The notes: generated from the letters alone by a model not told the origin. Counted from the stretch's first letter, positions 9,607 through 18,698 are shown. The stretch: 29,388 nucleotides of DNA from [Mycobacterium] nativiensis (GCF_020172685.1 NZ_CP083986.1:1893219-1922606); one strand, 5' to 3'. Translations and numbers: made by a program.

Positions 9607-9644
9607 AAAAGTGCCCGCACACCTTTGAGTGTGCGGGCACTTTT
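9607..9644. terminator. Strong bidirectional hairpin terminator
   Basis: A perfect 16-bp inverted repeat (arms 9607-9622 and 9629-9644, loop CTTTGA) with AAAA on one side and TTTT on the other. It therefore gives a T-ended hairpin on both strands between the convergent PGRS gene and the membrane-protein gene. Confidence 0.9.
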
Positions 9645-9697
9645 GCTCTCGTGGACCGGCCGCCAGGACGAGCCCGGCGCACCCCTGCTGATCGCGG

Positions 9698-10438
9698 TCA
9701 GTCTCCGGCGACTTCGGGGGCGGTCGGCTCGAAGGGCCTGAACCAGTCGGTCCGGGTTCGCCAGGATTGGGCGGACGCGTAGGCGAAGGCGGCGGCACTT
9801 ACGCCCGCGCAGATCCAGGTGGGCAGCGTGACGGCGCTGCCGACCAGCACGCTGGTCAACTGCACGAGGATCGCCGCGACTTTGAAGGCGGCCCAGACCA
9901 GGTACAGGTCAGCGGAGGATTTCGACCGTGGATCGCGGCGCAGGGTCAGCAGTACCCGGCCGGTGAACCCGAACAGATACAGCGCCAGGGCGGCGACCAG
10001 CGCCCAGTACGCCCCGAACCATGGGCCGCGGGGCGCGAACACATCGAGGTGCTCGGGTTGTCCCTGGTCGGCGACGCAGAACACGATGACTACCAGGGGC
10101 AGACCGAGTTTCAGCGGCGTCGTGATGTGGCGCTGCCCCAGCAGTCGGGCTTGGTCGTCGTCGGTCAGTCGCGTCACCAGATGCTCGAACATGACTGCCA
10201 CCGCACAGAACATGCAGAGCACGGCGAGCAGACCGGCGACGTTCCACAAGCCGAACACCCGGTATACCAGCGGGTCGAAACTTGTCGTCCCCAGCGGGGA
10301 CATCAGCAGCCCGGCGCCGCCGATGAGGACGAGGACACGGGAGGGATTGGTGTCCCAGCGCGAGCCCCAGGTGTCGCGTCGGACCCACAGTGCATACCCG
10401 CACGCCACCAAGGCTCCGATGAGGGCGACGTCGACCAC
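9698..10438 (-). CDS. Seven-helix integral membrane protein of unknown function
   Basis: 246 residues with about seven hydrophobic segments: near 3-20, 33-51, 64-87, 111-126, 142-164, 176-198 and 210-225. These are linked by charged loops such as RLTDDDQARLLGQR and LRRDPRSKSSADLY. The general layout resembles the membrane half of MAB_1171c-like actinobacterial proteins, but no signature motif settles this and I do not assign a family. The start is GTG at 10438; TAAACT lies eight bases upstream and there is no ribosome binding site, which suggests a leaderless mRNA. It lies about 90 bases downstream of the secreted-protein gene on the same strand, but with its own promoter. Confidence 0.75.
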   Translation of the reverse strand: MVDVALIGALVACGYALWVRRDTWGSRWDTNPSRVLVLIGGAGLLMSPLGTTSFDPLVYRVFGLWNVAGLLAVLCMFCAVAVMFEHLVTRLTDDDQARLLGQRHITTPLKLGLPLVVIVFCVADQGQPEHLDVFAPRGPWFGAYWALVAALALYLFGFTGRVLLTLRRDPRSKSSADLYLVWAAFKVAAILVQLTSVLVGSAVTLPTWICAGVSAAAFAYASAQSWRTRTDWFRPFEPTAPEVAGD

Positions 10439-10446
10439 GGCTCAGG

Positions 10447-10452
10447 AGTTTA
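10447..10452 (-). promoter_or_regulatory. -10 element for leaderless start of the membrane-protein gene
   Basis: Minus strand TAAACT, a TANNNT match, followed by eight bases and then the GTG start at 10438. Confidence 0.5.
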
Positions 10453-10527
10453 CGCAGGGCTGGTTCGGCGGACCCCGCAGCGGCGGGACGGCCGTTGCCG
10501 GTATGGGGCCGCCGGCGGGGCGGTGCG

Positions 10528-10989
10528 TCAGAAGCCGAGCGGCAGCAGTGCAACCCACAGGTCGGTCAGCGGATCTGTGAACGGAATGGTGGTGGTGCTG
10601 TCGAGGGCCGGGTCCATCGTGTCGGTGAACGTGTTGACGGTCACATCCACGGTTCCAGCCGACACATCGGTGGGCAGTCCCGGGTCGAATGCGGCCAGAC
10701 CGTCCGACGGGTCGATTCCCGACGTCAGGACATCGGTGATCCCCAGAGAAGGAATCTGGAAGATCAGCGCTTGGAAATGTTCATCCGGGTCGGCGAACGC
10801 CTGATCGCTGAAGAATCCGAAATTCTGATCGGGCCCGCTCATGAAGTCCGGGTCGGGTACTCCCGGGGTGATGGTGATGCCGTCTTCGTCGGCGTGGGCG
10901 ACGGGACCGGTTGCCAGCGCGATGAGCCCGAGAGCTGCGGACGCGCCGGCAGTTGCGCTGAGGATTAACGTTCTTCGTCGACTGCTCAT
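10528..10989 (-). CDS. Small secreted acidic protein, unknown function
   Basis: 153 residues. The N-terminus SSRRRTLILS, then a hydrophobic stretch and GPVAHA-DEDG, gives a signal peptide with cleavage near residue 34; the twin arginines make Tat export possible. The mature part is acidic, rich in Asp, Pro and Thr, with repeated short phrases around PDPDF, DPSDG and FTDPLTDLW, and no Cys. I recognise no family. The ATG at 10989 is chosen over an in-frame TTG at 11001 because the GGAG sequence within that TTG extension is the likely ribosome binding site, eight bases before the ATG. A CRP-like palindrome lies about 20 bases upstream. Confidence 0.75.
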   Translation of the reverse strand: MSSRRRTLILSATAGASAALGLIALATGPVAHADEDGITITPGVPDPDFMSGPDQNFGFFSDQAFADPDEHFQALIFQIPSLGITDVLTSGIDPSDGLAAFDPGLPTDVSAGTVDVTVNTFTDTMDPALDSTTTIPFTDPLTDLWVALLPLGF

Positions 10990-11008
10990 GGGGAACTCCA
11001 AATGCGTA

Positions 11009-11024
11009 TGTGACCTAGGTCACG
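11009..11024. promoter_or_regulatory. CRP-like palindrome upstream of the secreted-protein gene
   Basis: TGTGA-CCTAGG-TCACG contains a perfect 14-bp palindrome (11010-11023). It matches the mycobacterial CRP (Rv3676) consensus TGTGA-N6-TCACA at nine of ten conserved positions. A TAAGGT -10-like element upstream on the minus strand would place the site just downstream of the transcription start, consistent with repression. Other palindrome-binding regulators are possible. Confidence 0.55.
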
Positions 11025-11076
11025 ATTCGTGAGGGGGCTCACCTTACGCCTTCACTGAAAACGCCGGAAGGCGGAA

Positions 11077-11109
11077 CTTCTCATTCGAGAAGACGGGAAA
11101 TTCTCCCGT
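11077..11109 (-). terminator. Double hairpin after the TPM-domain gene
   Basis: Two adjacent perfect 6-bp hairpins, CTTCTC-ATTC-GAGAAG (11077-11092) and ACGGGA-AATTC-TCCCGT (11093-11109), lie directly beyond the stop codon of the minus-strand gene ending at 11111. Only short T runs follow, so this is a probable but not textbook terminator. Confidence 0.5.
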
Positions 11110-11110
11110 T

Positions 11111-13105
11111 TCAGAAGCGGCCGCCGCCGCCGAAGAAGCCCCCGCCGCCAGAGGAGCCGCCGAAGGAGGTCGGACTCCAGCCTCCGCCTCCGCCGCTGCC
11201 TCCGCCGAAGCCGCCGCCGCTGAGGATGTTGCCGATGATGATGCCGCCGAGCATGGCGCCGGTGTCGTTGCCGCCGCCCGGTCCGCCGCCGTAGCGCCCG
11301 TAGTAGGCGCGCTGCGCGGACTGGACGTCGGCCTTGGCCAGTGACTGGGCGGCGGCTGCGAGTGTGGCCGCACCGTTGGCCTGGGTGATGGCACCGGCGA
11401 CGTCGGTGGTGCGCAAATCCTGAGCTGCGTCCAGCCGTCGGCGCGCTTCCGCCAACCGGGTGCGGGCCTCCGGCCCGACACTGCCGCGGCGGGTGTCGAT
11501 GTAGTCCGATACGGCGCGGATCCGCGACGAGGCGGTGAACAGGGCCTGTTCCAGGGTGCGGGCGAGTCGCTCGGCAGCGGCGCGTTCCTCGGCCAGGGTG
11601 TCCAACAGCTGGTCGAGCGCGGAGTCCGCCTTGATCAATGTGGTGAAGGCGCCCAACGGATCTCCGGAACTGCGTGCATCGCTGACGGCCTTGACCGCGG
11701 TGTCGCGGGCCGAGGTCAGTTCGGCCTTGTGGGTGCCCGCCCCGCGCTGCAGTTGGGTGTTGGCCTGGCCGATGCCCGCCTCGATGTCGGTGATGGCGTC
11801 CGGCAGCGTGGCGACCGCGTGGCGGATGTCGCGGGCGGCGGTGTCCACCGCGTCCAGCAGGGCTCGGCCTTGGCGCAGCGCCGACTCGGCGGCTCGCACC
11901 GCGTCCACCAAGTCGCTCTGTCCGCCGGTCACCGGATGGTCGGCCAGCCCGCGGGCCCGGGTGATGTTGCGTTCGGCGAAGGCCGCCCGGTCTTGGGCCG
12001 TCTTGACATTGCCGGACACCGAAGTGAGCGCGGTGGCGTCGAATTCGGTGTGCAGCTCCACCAGGTGTCGCTCGGCGGCCGGGATTCGCCCGGTCAGCTC
12101 GACAAGCTGTTGGGTCATGGCGTCGAGGCGCGCCGGCGCGTTGAGGACCAGGTCGCGCAACTGCTCGAATGATGTGCGCTGCGTTTCCAATTCGCGGTCG
12201 GCCTTGGACGCGGTGACGATCACCCCGGTCAGCAGATCGCGCTGTTGGGCCGGCGTCTCGGGGATGTCGTCGTCGAGTTGCTGGCGGACGGTGAAGGCGT
12301 GCTCCATGGTGGCCTTAGCGGCGGCCACCGCCTGCGCGAACGACCGGGTGCGATCCTCTCCGAACTCTTCGACCGCCAACTCCAGCTCGTTGGCGCTGGT
12401 ACGGATCGCGTTGTCGACGGCGACGACCTTCTCCCGCGACAGCGCATCCAGGGTGTACACCGGCACGTCGGCCAGCGTGTTCGGATCGGTCGAGTCGAGC
12501 CGCCGCGCCGCCACCAGCGCCGAGTTCCGTCGTCGCCGCCGCAGGTAACGCGCCACCAAAAACACCACCACACCGGCCAGCGCGATGGCCGCCAGCGCGA
12601 TCAGGATCGGCGCCCAGCTCACCTCGGTCGGCGCTGCCGCCGCGTTGAGCCCGGCGGCGGCGGTCGTCGCCGCCCCGGCCCAGTCGCCGCGGTGCAGCGC
12701 GGGCTCGATCTGGTTGCGCCGCAGCGAGTCAACCTTCCCGGTGCTGATCTCGGTAATGCTGTTGGACACCAGGAACGCGTAGCTGCGGTCTGCGGTGGCA
12801 ACCGCCAGGACGGCGTCATTGTTGCCCAGGTCGCTGAGCCGCGCCGTGGTGCGGCCCCAGTCATCGGCGGTCTGCCCGGAGAACACGTCGACGTAGACCA
12901 CCCACAGCCGGATGTGTCGTTCGGCGTAGAGCTTGTCGATCGAGGCCTGCACCCCATCGCGGTCTGACGGCGACAAAACCCCGGCACTGTCGGTGATCGA
13001 GCTGGGCAGGCGCATCGGCGGTTGCGCTGCGACACTCGGTGCCACCAGCAGCAGCACGGCGGCGATGACGGCCAGGGCGGCGCCGGTCAGGCGGGTGATT
13101 CGCAT
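11111..13105 (-). CDS. TPM-domain membrane protein (Rv2345-like)
   Basis: 664 residues. A signal peptide ends near AQPP (about 29). A TPM domain follows at about 30-165 ([34 protein letters not shown]), then a transmembrane helix at about 167-190 ([22 protein letters not shown]) and an RRRRR stop-transfer. A long Ala-rich helical, probably coiled-coil, cytoplasmic region spans about 200-600. A Gly-rich tail from about 605 ends in [11 protein letters not shown]. The TPM fold is found in envelope-associated proteins, some with phosphatase activity; the substrate here is unknown. The ATG at 13105 is preferred because TACATT lies seven bases upstream (leaderless), whereas the in-frame TTG at 13114 would overlap that element. 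It is divergent from dgt, as in M. tuberculosis. Confidence 0.88.
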   Translation of the reverse strand: MRITRLTGAALAVIAAVLLLVAPSVAAQPPMRLPSSITDSAGVLSPSDRDGVQASIDKLYAERHIRLWVVYVDVFSGQTADDWGRTTARLSDLGNNDAVLAVATADRSYAFLVSNSITEISTGKVDSLRRNQIEPALHRGDWAGAATTAAAGLNAAAAPTEVSWAPILIALAAIALAGVVVFLVARYLRRRRRNSALVAARRLDSTDPNTLADVPVYTLDALSREKVVAVDNAIRTSANELELAVEEFGEDRTRSFAQAVAAAKATMEHAFTVRQQLDDDIPETPAQQRDLLTGVIVTASKADRELETQRTSFEQLRDLVLNAPARLDAMTQQLVELTGRIPAAERHLVELHTEFDATALTSVSGNVKTAQDRAAFAERNITRARGLADHPVTGGQSDLVDAVRAAESALRQGRALLDAVDTAARDIRHAVATLPDAITDIEAGIGQANTQLQRGAGTHKAELTSARDTAVKAVSDARSSGDPLGAFTTLIKADSALDQLLDTLAEERAAAERLARTLEQALFTASSRIRAVSDYIDTRRGSVGPEARTRLAEARRRLDAAQDLRTTDVAGAITQANGAATLAAAAQSLAKADVQSAQRAYYGRYGGGPGGGNDTGAMLGGIIIGNILSGGGFGGGSGGGGGWSPTSFGGSSGGGGFFGGGGRF

Positions 13106-13112
13106 GCTGGCC

Positions 13113-13118
13113 AATGTA
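13113..13118 (-). promoter_or_regulatory. -10 element for leaderless start of the TPM gene
   Basis: Minus strand TACATT (TANNNT) is followed by seven bases and then the ATG at 13105. There is no ribosome binding site in between. Confidence 0.5.
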
Positions 13119-13216
13119 TATGCGTTCCCGGACAGATCGCCGGAATTCTGCGACTGGCCCAGGCGGCTCGGCGGGGTTTCACACCCGGCGTGTCGCCGAC
13201 TCGGGCGCGGTCAAAA

Positions 13217-13222
13217 TAGACT
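13217..13222 (+). promoter_or_regulatory. -10 element for leaderless dgt start
   Basis: TAGACT is followed by seven bases and then the GTG start at 13230, with no ribosome binding site. Transcription is predicted to begin at or next to the start codon. Confidence 0.55.
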
Positions 13223-13229
13223 GGCGGCG

Positions 13230-14471
13230 GTGGCCACGAACTCACGCGACAACTACGACGCACACGACCGCGATCGCATCGTGGCGGAGCCGACGAAAAC
13301 CGCCGGCCTGCCCGGAACCGGCGGTCAACATCGCACCGACTTCGCCCGTGACCGGGCCAGGGTGCTGCACAGCGCCGCGCTGCGCCGACTGGCGGACAAG
13401 ACGCAGGTGGTCGGTCCCCGCGACGGCGACACCCCGCGTACCCGGCTGACCCACTCGTTGGAGGTGGCACAGATCGGGCGGGGGATGGCGATCGGTTTGG
13501 GTTGCGACCCGGACCTGGCCGATCTGGCTGGGCTGGCTCACGACATCGGGCATCCGCCGTACGGGCACAACGGTGAGCAGGCGCTCAACGAAATCGCCGC
13601 AGACTGTGGCGGATTCGAAGGCAACGCGCAGAACTTTCGCATCCTGACCGGCCTGGAACCGAAAGTTCTCGGGCCGGACGGGCGCAGTGCGGGGTTGAAC
13701 CTGAGTCGGGCGGCGTTGGACGCGGTCACCAAGTATCCGTGGTCGCGGCAACCCGGCCGGACCAAGTTCGGGTTCTACGACGACGATCGTGCTGCCGCCG
13801 AGTGGATGCGGCAGGGAGCGCCGCAGGGCCGGGTCTGCCTGGAGTCGCAGATCATGGACTGGGCCGACGACGTCGCCTACTCGGTGCACGACGTGGAAGA
13901 CGGTGTCATCGCGGGCCGTATCGACCTGCGCGTGCTCGGCGACGCGGCGACTGTGGCCGAGCTGGCGCGGCTCGGTGATCCCGACGGGGTCCACGACCTG
14001 GCCGAGGCCGCGCGCCGGCTCACCGAGTTGCCTGTGGTGGCCGCCGTCGGCGTCTACGACGCCACGCTGTCAGCCTCGGTGGCACTCAAGCGACTGACCA
14101 GCGAACTGGTCGGCCGGTTCGCCTCCGCGGCCATCACCGCGACCCAGGCCGCCGCCGGCCGGCGGCCGCTGACCCGCTACCAGGCCGACCTGGAGGTGCC
14201 CGAACTGGTGCGGGCTGAAGTCGCCGTGCTGAAAACCCTTGCCGTGCAGTTCATCATGTCCGAAGATCGGCACCGCAAGATCCAGGCCGAGCAGCGCGAT
14301 CGGGTTCACGCGGTGGCGCAGCGACTGCTCGCCGGGGCGCCGGACACCCTGGATCCGCTCTTCGCCCCGGCCTATGCCGCCGCCGCCGACGACGGTGCCC
14401 GGCTGCGGGTGATCATCGATCAGATCGCGTCCTGCACGGAAGGGCGCTTCGAGCGTCTCGAGACGGGCTAG
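13230..14471 (+). CDS. dgt: Deoxyguanosinetriphosphate triphosphohydrolase-like protein
   Basis: HD-domain enzyme of the dGTPase family, which cleaves dNTPs to nucleoside and triphosphate and so affects dNTP pools. It has 413 residues. Metal-site residues are visible: His75 in [14 protein letters not shown], His104-Asp105 in [16 protein letters not shown], and the Asp pair in [18 protein letters not shown] (about 209-226). The N-terminal [20 protein letters not shown] is also typical. The GTG at 13230 is chosen because conserved sequence starts just after it and TAGACT lies seven bases upstream; the open frame back to 12933 overlaps the divergent gene. It converges on the PknH-sensor-like gene with a five-base gap. 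In M. tuberculosis dgt also lies beside dnaG. Confidence 0.94.
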   Translation: MATNSRDNYDAHDRDRIVAEPTKTAGLPGTGGQHRTDFARDRARVLHSAALRRLADKTQVVGPRDGDTPRTRLTHSLEVAQIGRGMAIGLGCDPDLADLAGLAHDIGHPPYGHNGEQALNEIAADCGGFEGNAQNFRILTGLEPKVLGPDGRSAGLNLSRAALDAVTKYPWSRQPGRTKFGFYDDDRAAAEWMRQGAPQGRVCLESQIMDWADDVAYSVHDVEDGVIAGRIDLRVLGDAATVAELARLGDPDGVHDLAEAARRLTELPVVAAVGVYDATLSASVALKRLTSELVGRFASAAITATQAAAGRRPLTRYQADLEVPELVRAEVAVLKTLAVQFIMSEDRHRKIQAEQRDRVHAVAQRLLAGAPDTLDPLFAPAYAAAADDGARLRVIIDQIASCTEGRFERLETG

Positions 14472-14476
14472 CGAAC

Positions 14477-15274
14477 TCAGCCGAGCTTGCTGGCCTTGTC
14501 CATCATCGCCTGCACGGCCTCGATGCTGCTGGTCTGCGGATCGCCCGATCCGGTCGCATTCTCGGTGCCGGTGAACGCGATCAGGACCCCGACGATGCAG
14601 TTGCCCTGCACGCCGATGGCCCGGGTGTCGGGGGCCTTGGGGCTCTTGTCGAGCACGATGGAGGCGGCCAGCACGTCATCGGTGACCCGGACGTCGGTGA
14701 TGTGCATTTCGGTGCCACGAAGGGGCGGCGATCCGTCCGAATTCGGGTCAGCGGTGTTGACCGGCTGGCCGTCGCAGGCCTTCCACTGCTCGGCGAACTT
14801 CGCGAACAGCGCCTGGGCGTCGGCGGCACTGGGCAGGGCGACCACGGCCTCCTTGACGAACATCACCCGGGTGTTGAGCGGCTTGAAGCCGTTGCCCTTG
14901 GGCTCGGAGTCGATCCACGTCTCGCGGGCGTAACTGCGCACGTCGGCCGATTCGTACACGCTCTTCGGTGCGACATCCACCACGCCGACGCACTCGCCGG
15001 CCGCCGACGAGTCATCCATCGCCTCCAGTCCGCCGTACGCCGGTGGGCCGGTGACGGTCGTGAAGGGTTGATCGAGCATGGCGGTCAGTTCGGTGCCGTC
15101 GAGCAGGATCTGCTTGACGGCCTCGCCGGTGATGCCACCGGAGGCGCTCTGCGAGCGGTTGGGGAGAACCAGCCAGGTCACCAGCCCCACCACGGCCAGT
15201 GCTGCGACACCGATCGCGAGCAGCAAGCGGGGCCGTTTGGACTTCGCCGCCTTCGGCTGCTCTGAACGGCTCAT
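14477..15274 (-). CDS. Membrane-anchored PknH-like extracellular sensor-domain protein
   Basis: 265 residues. A short basic cytoplasmic tail (KAAKSKRPR) precedes one transmembrane helix at about 18-38 (LLLAIGVAALAVVGLVTWLVL) and then an extracellular domain. The domain has the pattern of the PknH C-terminal sensor family: EAVKQILLDGTELTAMLDQP near its start, ECVGVVDVAPKSVY, an EQWKACDGQ segment, and GNCIVGVLIAFTG near the end. Three Cys are present, one short of two disulfides. No kinase domain is present, so it is a stand-alone sensor-type domain; the ligand is unknown. The ATG at 15274 has AGGGAG five bases upstream; the in-frame GTG at 15280 would overlap that site. It is divergent from dnaG. 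Confidence 0.82.
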   Translation of the reverse strand: MSRSEQPKAAKSKRPRLLLAIGVAALAVVGLVTWLVLPNRSQSASGGITGEAVKQILLDGTELTAMLDQPFTTVTGPPAYGGLEAMDDSSAAGECVGVVDVAPKSVYESADVRSYARETWIDSEPKGNGFKPLNTRVMFVKEAVVALPSAADAQALFAKFAEQWKACDGQPVNTADPNSDGSPPLRGTEMHITDVRVTDDVLAASIVLDKSPKAPDTRAIGVQGNCIVGVLIAFTGTENATGSGDPQTSSIEAVQAMMDKASKLG

Positions 15275-15344
15275 GAACACTCCCTGACGTCGGCGTTGAC
15301 GAACCGAGCTTAAAACATGGCGGCTTGGGGCTGGCTGTGCGCTC

Positions 15345-15350
15345 TACACT
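15345..15350 (+). promoter_or_regulatory. -10 element for leaderless dnaG start
   Basis: TACACT is followed by six bases and then the GTG start at 15357, with no ribosome binding site. Confidence 0.55.
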
Positions 15351-15356
15351 GGCCCG

Positions 15357-17258
15357 GTGCCTGGCCGTATCTCCGATCGTGACATCGCCGCTATTCGCGA
15401 GCGCGTCCGAATCGAGGACGTGGTCGGCGACTATGTGCAGCTCAGGCGGGCCGGGGCCGACTCGCTGAAGGGTCTGTGCCCATTCCACAACGAGAAGTCG
15501 CCGTCGTTTCACGTCCGGCCCAACCACGGCCTCTTTCACTGTTTCGGCTGCGGTGAGGGCGGCGACGTCTACGCCTTCATTCAGAAGATCGAGCACGCCA
15601 GCTTCGTCGAGGCGGTGGAACTGCTGGCCGATCGGGTCGGCCACACCATCACCTACACCGGAGCGTCGGCCACCAACATCCAGCGCGAGCGCGGTGGCCG
15701 CAGCCGGTTGATCGCCGCCAACGCGGCGGCGTGTGAGTTCTATACCGCCGCCCTTGGGACCGCCGAGGCGGCGCCGGCGCGAAAGTACCTCACCGAACGC
15801 AACTTCGACGCCGCCGCGGCCCAGCGGTTCGGCTGCGGCTTCGCCCCGTCCGGTTGGGACAGCTTGACGAAACACCTGCTGCGCAAGGGCTTTGAGTTCA
15901 AGGAGCTCGAGGCGGCCGGTTTGTCCAGGGAGGGGCGTCGCGGTCCGATGGACCGGTTCCACCGCCGGCTGCTGTGGCCGATCCGTTCCTCGGCGGGGGA
16001 GGTGATCGGGTTCGGCGCCCGCCGGTTGTTCGACGACGACCCGATGGAAGCCAAGTACGTCAACACCCCCGAAACGACGTTGTACAAGAAGTCCAACGTG
16101 TTGTTCGGCCTCGACCTGGCCAAGCGGGACATCGCGCGCGGGCACCAGGCCATCGTCGTCGAGGGCTATACCGACGTGATGGCTATGCACCTGGCGGGCG
16201 TGACCACCGCGGTCGCCTCGTGCGGCACCGCCTTTGGCGACGAGCACCTGGCGATGCTTCGCCGACTGATGATGGACGACAAGTTCTTTCGCGGCGAGTT
16301 GATCTACGTGTTCGACGGCGACGCGGCGGGTCGGGCTGCGGCGGTCAAGGCCCTCGAAGGCGAACAGCAGCTGGCCGGACAGTCGTTCGTCGCCGTGGCC
16401 GCCGACGGCATGGATCCCTGTGATCTGCGGTTGGCCCACGGCGATGAAGCGCTTCGGGATCTGGTGGCGCGCCGAACTCCGTTGTTCGAGTTCGCTGTCC
16501 GCACCGCGCTGGCCGAGATGGACCTGGACAACGCCGAGGGTCGGGTCGCGGCGCTGCGTCGCTGTGTGCCGATGGTCGCCCAGATCAAGGACGGCACACT
16601 GCGCGACGAATACGCGCGGCAGTTGGCCGGCTGGGTGGGCTGGGACGACGTCGGACAGGTGATTGGCCGGGTGCGTGCCGCGGCCAAGGGCGGCGGGCAG
16701 GCCAAGCAGCGCCCGGCCGCGCGTACCTCGGGCAAGCCGGCCGAGCAGCCCACGGTCAACCGTCCCGATCCGGCCGATCCGACGCTGTGGCCGCAGCGGG
16801 AGGCGCTCAAGGCCGCACTGCAGTTCCCGGCACTGGCCGGACCGGTGTTCGACACCCTGACGGTGGAGAGCTTCACCCACCCGGGCTATGCGGCGGTGCG
16901 TTCCGCGATCGACGCGGTGGGCGGAACCGCCTGCGCCGGGGCCGGCGGCGCACAGTGGGTCGAAGCGGTGCGTGAGCAGACGCCCTCAACGCTGACCACC
17001 GGGCTCATCCACGAGTTGAGTGTGGAGTCCATCCGTGTCGACGACGACAAGCTGCCCCGCTACATCGGCGGGGTGCTGGCACGGTTGCAGGAGGTGTGGG
17101 TGGGCCGGCAGATCGCCGAGGTCAAATCCAAACTGCAGCGCATGTCACCCGTTGAGCACAGCGACGAATACCACGCGTTGTTCGGTGACCTGGTCGCGAT
17201 GGAGGCCTACCGACGCAGCCTGCTGGAGCAGGCCAGCGGCGACGATCTGACCGCCTGA
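15357..17258 (+). CDS. dnaG: DNA primase DnaG
   Basis: Synthesises RNA primers at the replication fork in partnership with the replicative helicase DnaB. It has 633 residues (the M. tuberculosis protein is about 639). The N-terminal zinc-binding domain has Cys41-x2-His44 (CPFHNEKSPSF) and Cys62-x2-Cys65 (HCFGCG). The TOPRIM catalytic domain has Glu269 in VVEGYTDVMA and Asp320-Gly-Asp322 in VFDGDAAGRA. A basic Pro/Lys linker around 440-475 leads to the C-terminal helicase-interaction region (about 480-633). The GTG at 15357 begins the conserved PGRISDRDIAAIRERVRIEDVV and lies six bases after TACACT. It converges with the SnoaL-like gene, about 40 bases away. Confidence 0.97.
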   Translation: MPGRISDRDIAAIRERVRIEDVVGDYVQLRRAGADSLKGLCPFHNEKSPSFHVRPNHGLFHCFGCGEGGDVYAFIQKIEHASFVEAVELLADRVGHTITYTGASATNIQRERGGRSRLIAANAAACEFYTAALGTAEAAPARKYLTERNFDAAAAQRFGCGFAPSGWDSLTKHLLRKGFEFKELEAAGLSREGRRGPMDRFHRRLLWPIRSSAGEVIGFGARRLFDDDPMEAKYVNTPETTLYKKSNVLFGLDLAKRDIARGHQAIVVEGYTDVMAMHLAGVTTAVASCGTAFGDEHLAMLRRLMMDDKFFRGELIYVFDGDAAGRAAAVKALEGEQQLAGQSFVAVAADGMDPCDLRLAHGDEALRDLVARRTPLFEFAVRTALAEMDLDNAEGRVAALRRCVPMVAQIKDGTLRDEYARQLAGWVGWDDVGQVIGRVRAAAKGGGQAKQRPAARTSGKPAEQPTVNRPDPADPTLWPQREALKAALQFPALAGPVFDTLTVESFTHPGYAAVRSAIDAVGGTACAGAGGAQWVEAVREQTPSTLTTGLIHELSVESIRVDDDKLPRYIGGVLARLQEVWVGRQIAEVKSKLQRMSPVEHSDEYHALFGDLVAMEAYRRSLLEQASGDDLTA

Positions 17259-17297
17259 TCGCAAGACCGGCCGGCTCCGCGCGCTCGGCGAGGCCGG

Positions 17298-17666
17298 TCA
17301 GGCAGCGGCGGGGACCTTGTCGAGGAATCCCATTACCTTCTGGATGCGGCCGGCGCCGTCGGTAACGACCACGTCGAACCCGACGATCGGTGCCTCTTCG
17401 TTGGCCGGGCCGAGTTCCCAGCGGAACCGGGCCTGGTCATGGTGCGCATCGACCGGGCCGAGCAGGCGGAACACGAACCCGGGGAACTGTCCTTGTACCG
17501 CTGCGATCGTGGCGGCGATCGCCTCGGGGCTTTGGGCCACCGCCAGCGGGTCGACGTAGCTGGCGTCAGCGCTGAACAACGCGTCCACGGCTGCGCGGCG
17601 GACGGTCGGGTCGCTCTCATTCCATGCGTCGATGTAGCGCTGTGCCAAGTCATCGAACGAGCTCAT
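17298..17666 (-). CDS. SnoaL/NTF2-like small protein
   Basis: 122 residues with the NTF2/SnoaL alpha-beta cone pattern: an N-terminal helix (FDDLAQRYIDAWNESDPTVRRAAVDALFS), YVDPLAVAQSPEAIAATIAAVQ, then strands FVFRLLGPVDAHHDQARFRWEL and VGFDVVVTDGAGRIQKVMGFLD. Family members include polyketide cyclases, ketosteroid isomerase-like enzymes and non-enzymatic binding proteins; the substrate here cannot be told. The ATG at 17666 has GGAGG six bases upstream; the open frame to 18626 is read-through in a shadow frame of the regulator. It lies 80 bases downstream of the XRE regulator on the same strand and is a plausible target or co-transcribed partner. Confidence 0.85.
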   Translation of the reverse strand: MSSFDDLAQRYIDAWNESDPTVRRAAVDALFSADASYVDPLAVAQSPEAIAATIAAVQGQFPGFVFRLLGPVDAHHDQARFRWELGPANEEAPIVGFDVVVTDGAGRIQKVMGFLDKVPAAA

Positions 17667-17746
17667 GTGGTGCCTCCGTGGGTTGATCGGCCGGCCCTTC
17701 CGGCCTGGGCGACTCCCACCATCACCGAACAGGCCGCGTGTGTCGA

Positions 17747-18565
17747 TTACGTCTGAGGTAGTGGTCGCGGGGCGCCCAGGTAGGCGGCCGTGGCGGCGTC
17801 GGCGGGCAGGAAAGACTCGATGGCGAGTTCGGACAAGGTGATGTCCACGGCGGTGCCGAACGTCGCGATCATCGCGAGGAAGGACAGGTCGGTCTCGCCG
17901 ACCCGCAGCAGCAGCGGTACGTAGACGGAGCTCGGCGGGCTTGCCGTAGGCGCGCCGCCGGGGTCGTTGTGCGGGTAGGCGGCCAGCTCGTCGTGCAGCG
18001 CGAGCATCTCGTCGTCGGCGCGCGCCATGGCGCTGCGGCGCAGGCCTCCGAGCACGAAGGCGCGCCACTGGGAGAGGTTGCCGATGTGCGGTGCCATGCC
18101 CTCGGGGTGCAGGGTCAGTCGCAGTGCGTTGAGCGGCTGCTCGGCCAGCAGGGCCGGGGAGACCACCTGGGTGAGCGCGCCGATCGCGGCGTTGGCGTCG
18201 AGCACATTCCACGTCCGATCGACAGCCAGCGCGGGGTAGGGCTCGTGGGCGGCGAGCACCTCTCGTATCGCCGCCCGGGCCGAGGTCATCTCCGGTGCGG
18301 TCAGGTCGTGTTCGGGGTAGACCGGGGCGAAGCCGGCGGCCAGCAACAGTCGGTTGCGGTCCCGCAGCGGTACGTCGAGGTGCTCGGCAATCCGGATCAC
18401 CATGTCCCGGCTCGGTTGGGAACGCCCAGTCTCGACGAAGCTGAGATGGCGGGTGGAGATGGCGGCTTCGTTGGACAGGTCGAGCTGACTCACCCGCCGA
18501 TGGGTGCGCCATTGCCGCAGCAACGCGCCGAACGGGACCGGGGCCGGCGTACTGGTCATGGTCAT
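17747..18565 (-). CDS. XRE-family regulator with MmyB-like ligand-binding domain
   Basis: 272 residues. An N-terminal helix-turn-helix covers about 12-66 (FGALLRQWRTHRRVSQLDLS; STRHLSFVETGRSQPSRDMV). It is followed by the MmyB-like ligand-binding domain, recognised by LLLAAGFAPVYPEHDL, ALAVDRTWNVLDANAA and the PLLLRVGETDLSFLAMIATFGTAVDITLSEL region near the C-terminus. Such regulators are common in actinobacteria next to short-chain dehydrogenases or SnoaL-type genes; in structural work the domain has been proposed to bind fatty-acid-like ligands. The ATG at 18565 has AAGACT seven bases upstream and no ribosome binding site, suggesting a leaderless mRNA. It is divergent from the MaoC-like gene. 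Confidence 0.9.
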   Translation of the reverse strand: MTMTSTPAPVPFGALLRQWRTHRRVSQLDLSNEAAISTRHLSFVETGRSQPSRDMVIRIAEHLDVPLRDRNRLLLAAGFAPVYPEHDLTAPEMTSARAAIREVLAAHEPYPALAVDRTWNVLDANAAIGALTQVVSPALLAEQPLNALRLTLHPEGMAPHIGNLSQWRAFVLGGLRRSAMARADDEMLALHDELAAYPHNDPGGAPTASPPSSVYVPLLLRVGETDLSFLAMIATFGTAVDITLSELAIESFLPADAATAAYLGAPRPLPQT

Positions 18566-18572
18566 GCGGGCA

Positions 18573-18578
18573 AGTCTT
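18573..18578 (-). promoter_or_regulatory. -10 element for leaderless XRE regulator start
   Basis: Minus strand AAGACT is followed by seven bases and then the ATG at 18565. It differs from TANNNT only in the first base. Confidence 0.35.
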
Positions 18579-18698
18579 CCGCAGGCTCATCGTCTCCACC
18601 ATGACGTCGGAGGTAATCGACCTCACGCAGGCGCACAGGTCAAGGTGAGGTCCACACCGTCAAAACGAACGGCGGCAGACCACTTCGAGGAGGACGAC

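Noticed and set aside
10989..11001. TTG start four codons upstream for the secreted protein
   Set aside because: The GGAG within that extension is the likely ribosome binding site for the ATG at 10989, which directly precedes a normal signal peptide.
12933..13229. N-terminal extension of dgt by 99 codons
   Set aside because: It overlaps the start of the divergent TPM gene and the dgt -10 element, and shows no similarity to the dGTPase family.
17265..17299. GACCGGCC/GGCCGGTC inverted repeat between dnaG and the SnoaL gene as a terminator
   Set aside because: The arms are only 8 bp with a 19-base loop, there is no T tract, and the right arm overlaps the stop codon of the convergent gene. Such repeats are expected by chance at this GC content.
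17298..18626. A 442-codon frame joining the SnoaL gene to sequence upstream
   Set aside because: Its first two thirds are an Arg/Pro-rich shadow of the XRE regulator in another frame; the SnoaL gene has its own GGAGG and ATG.
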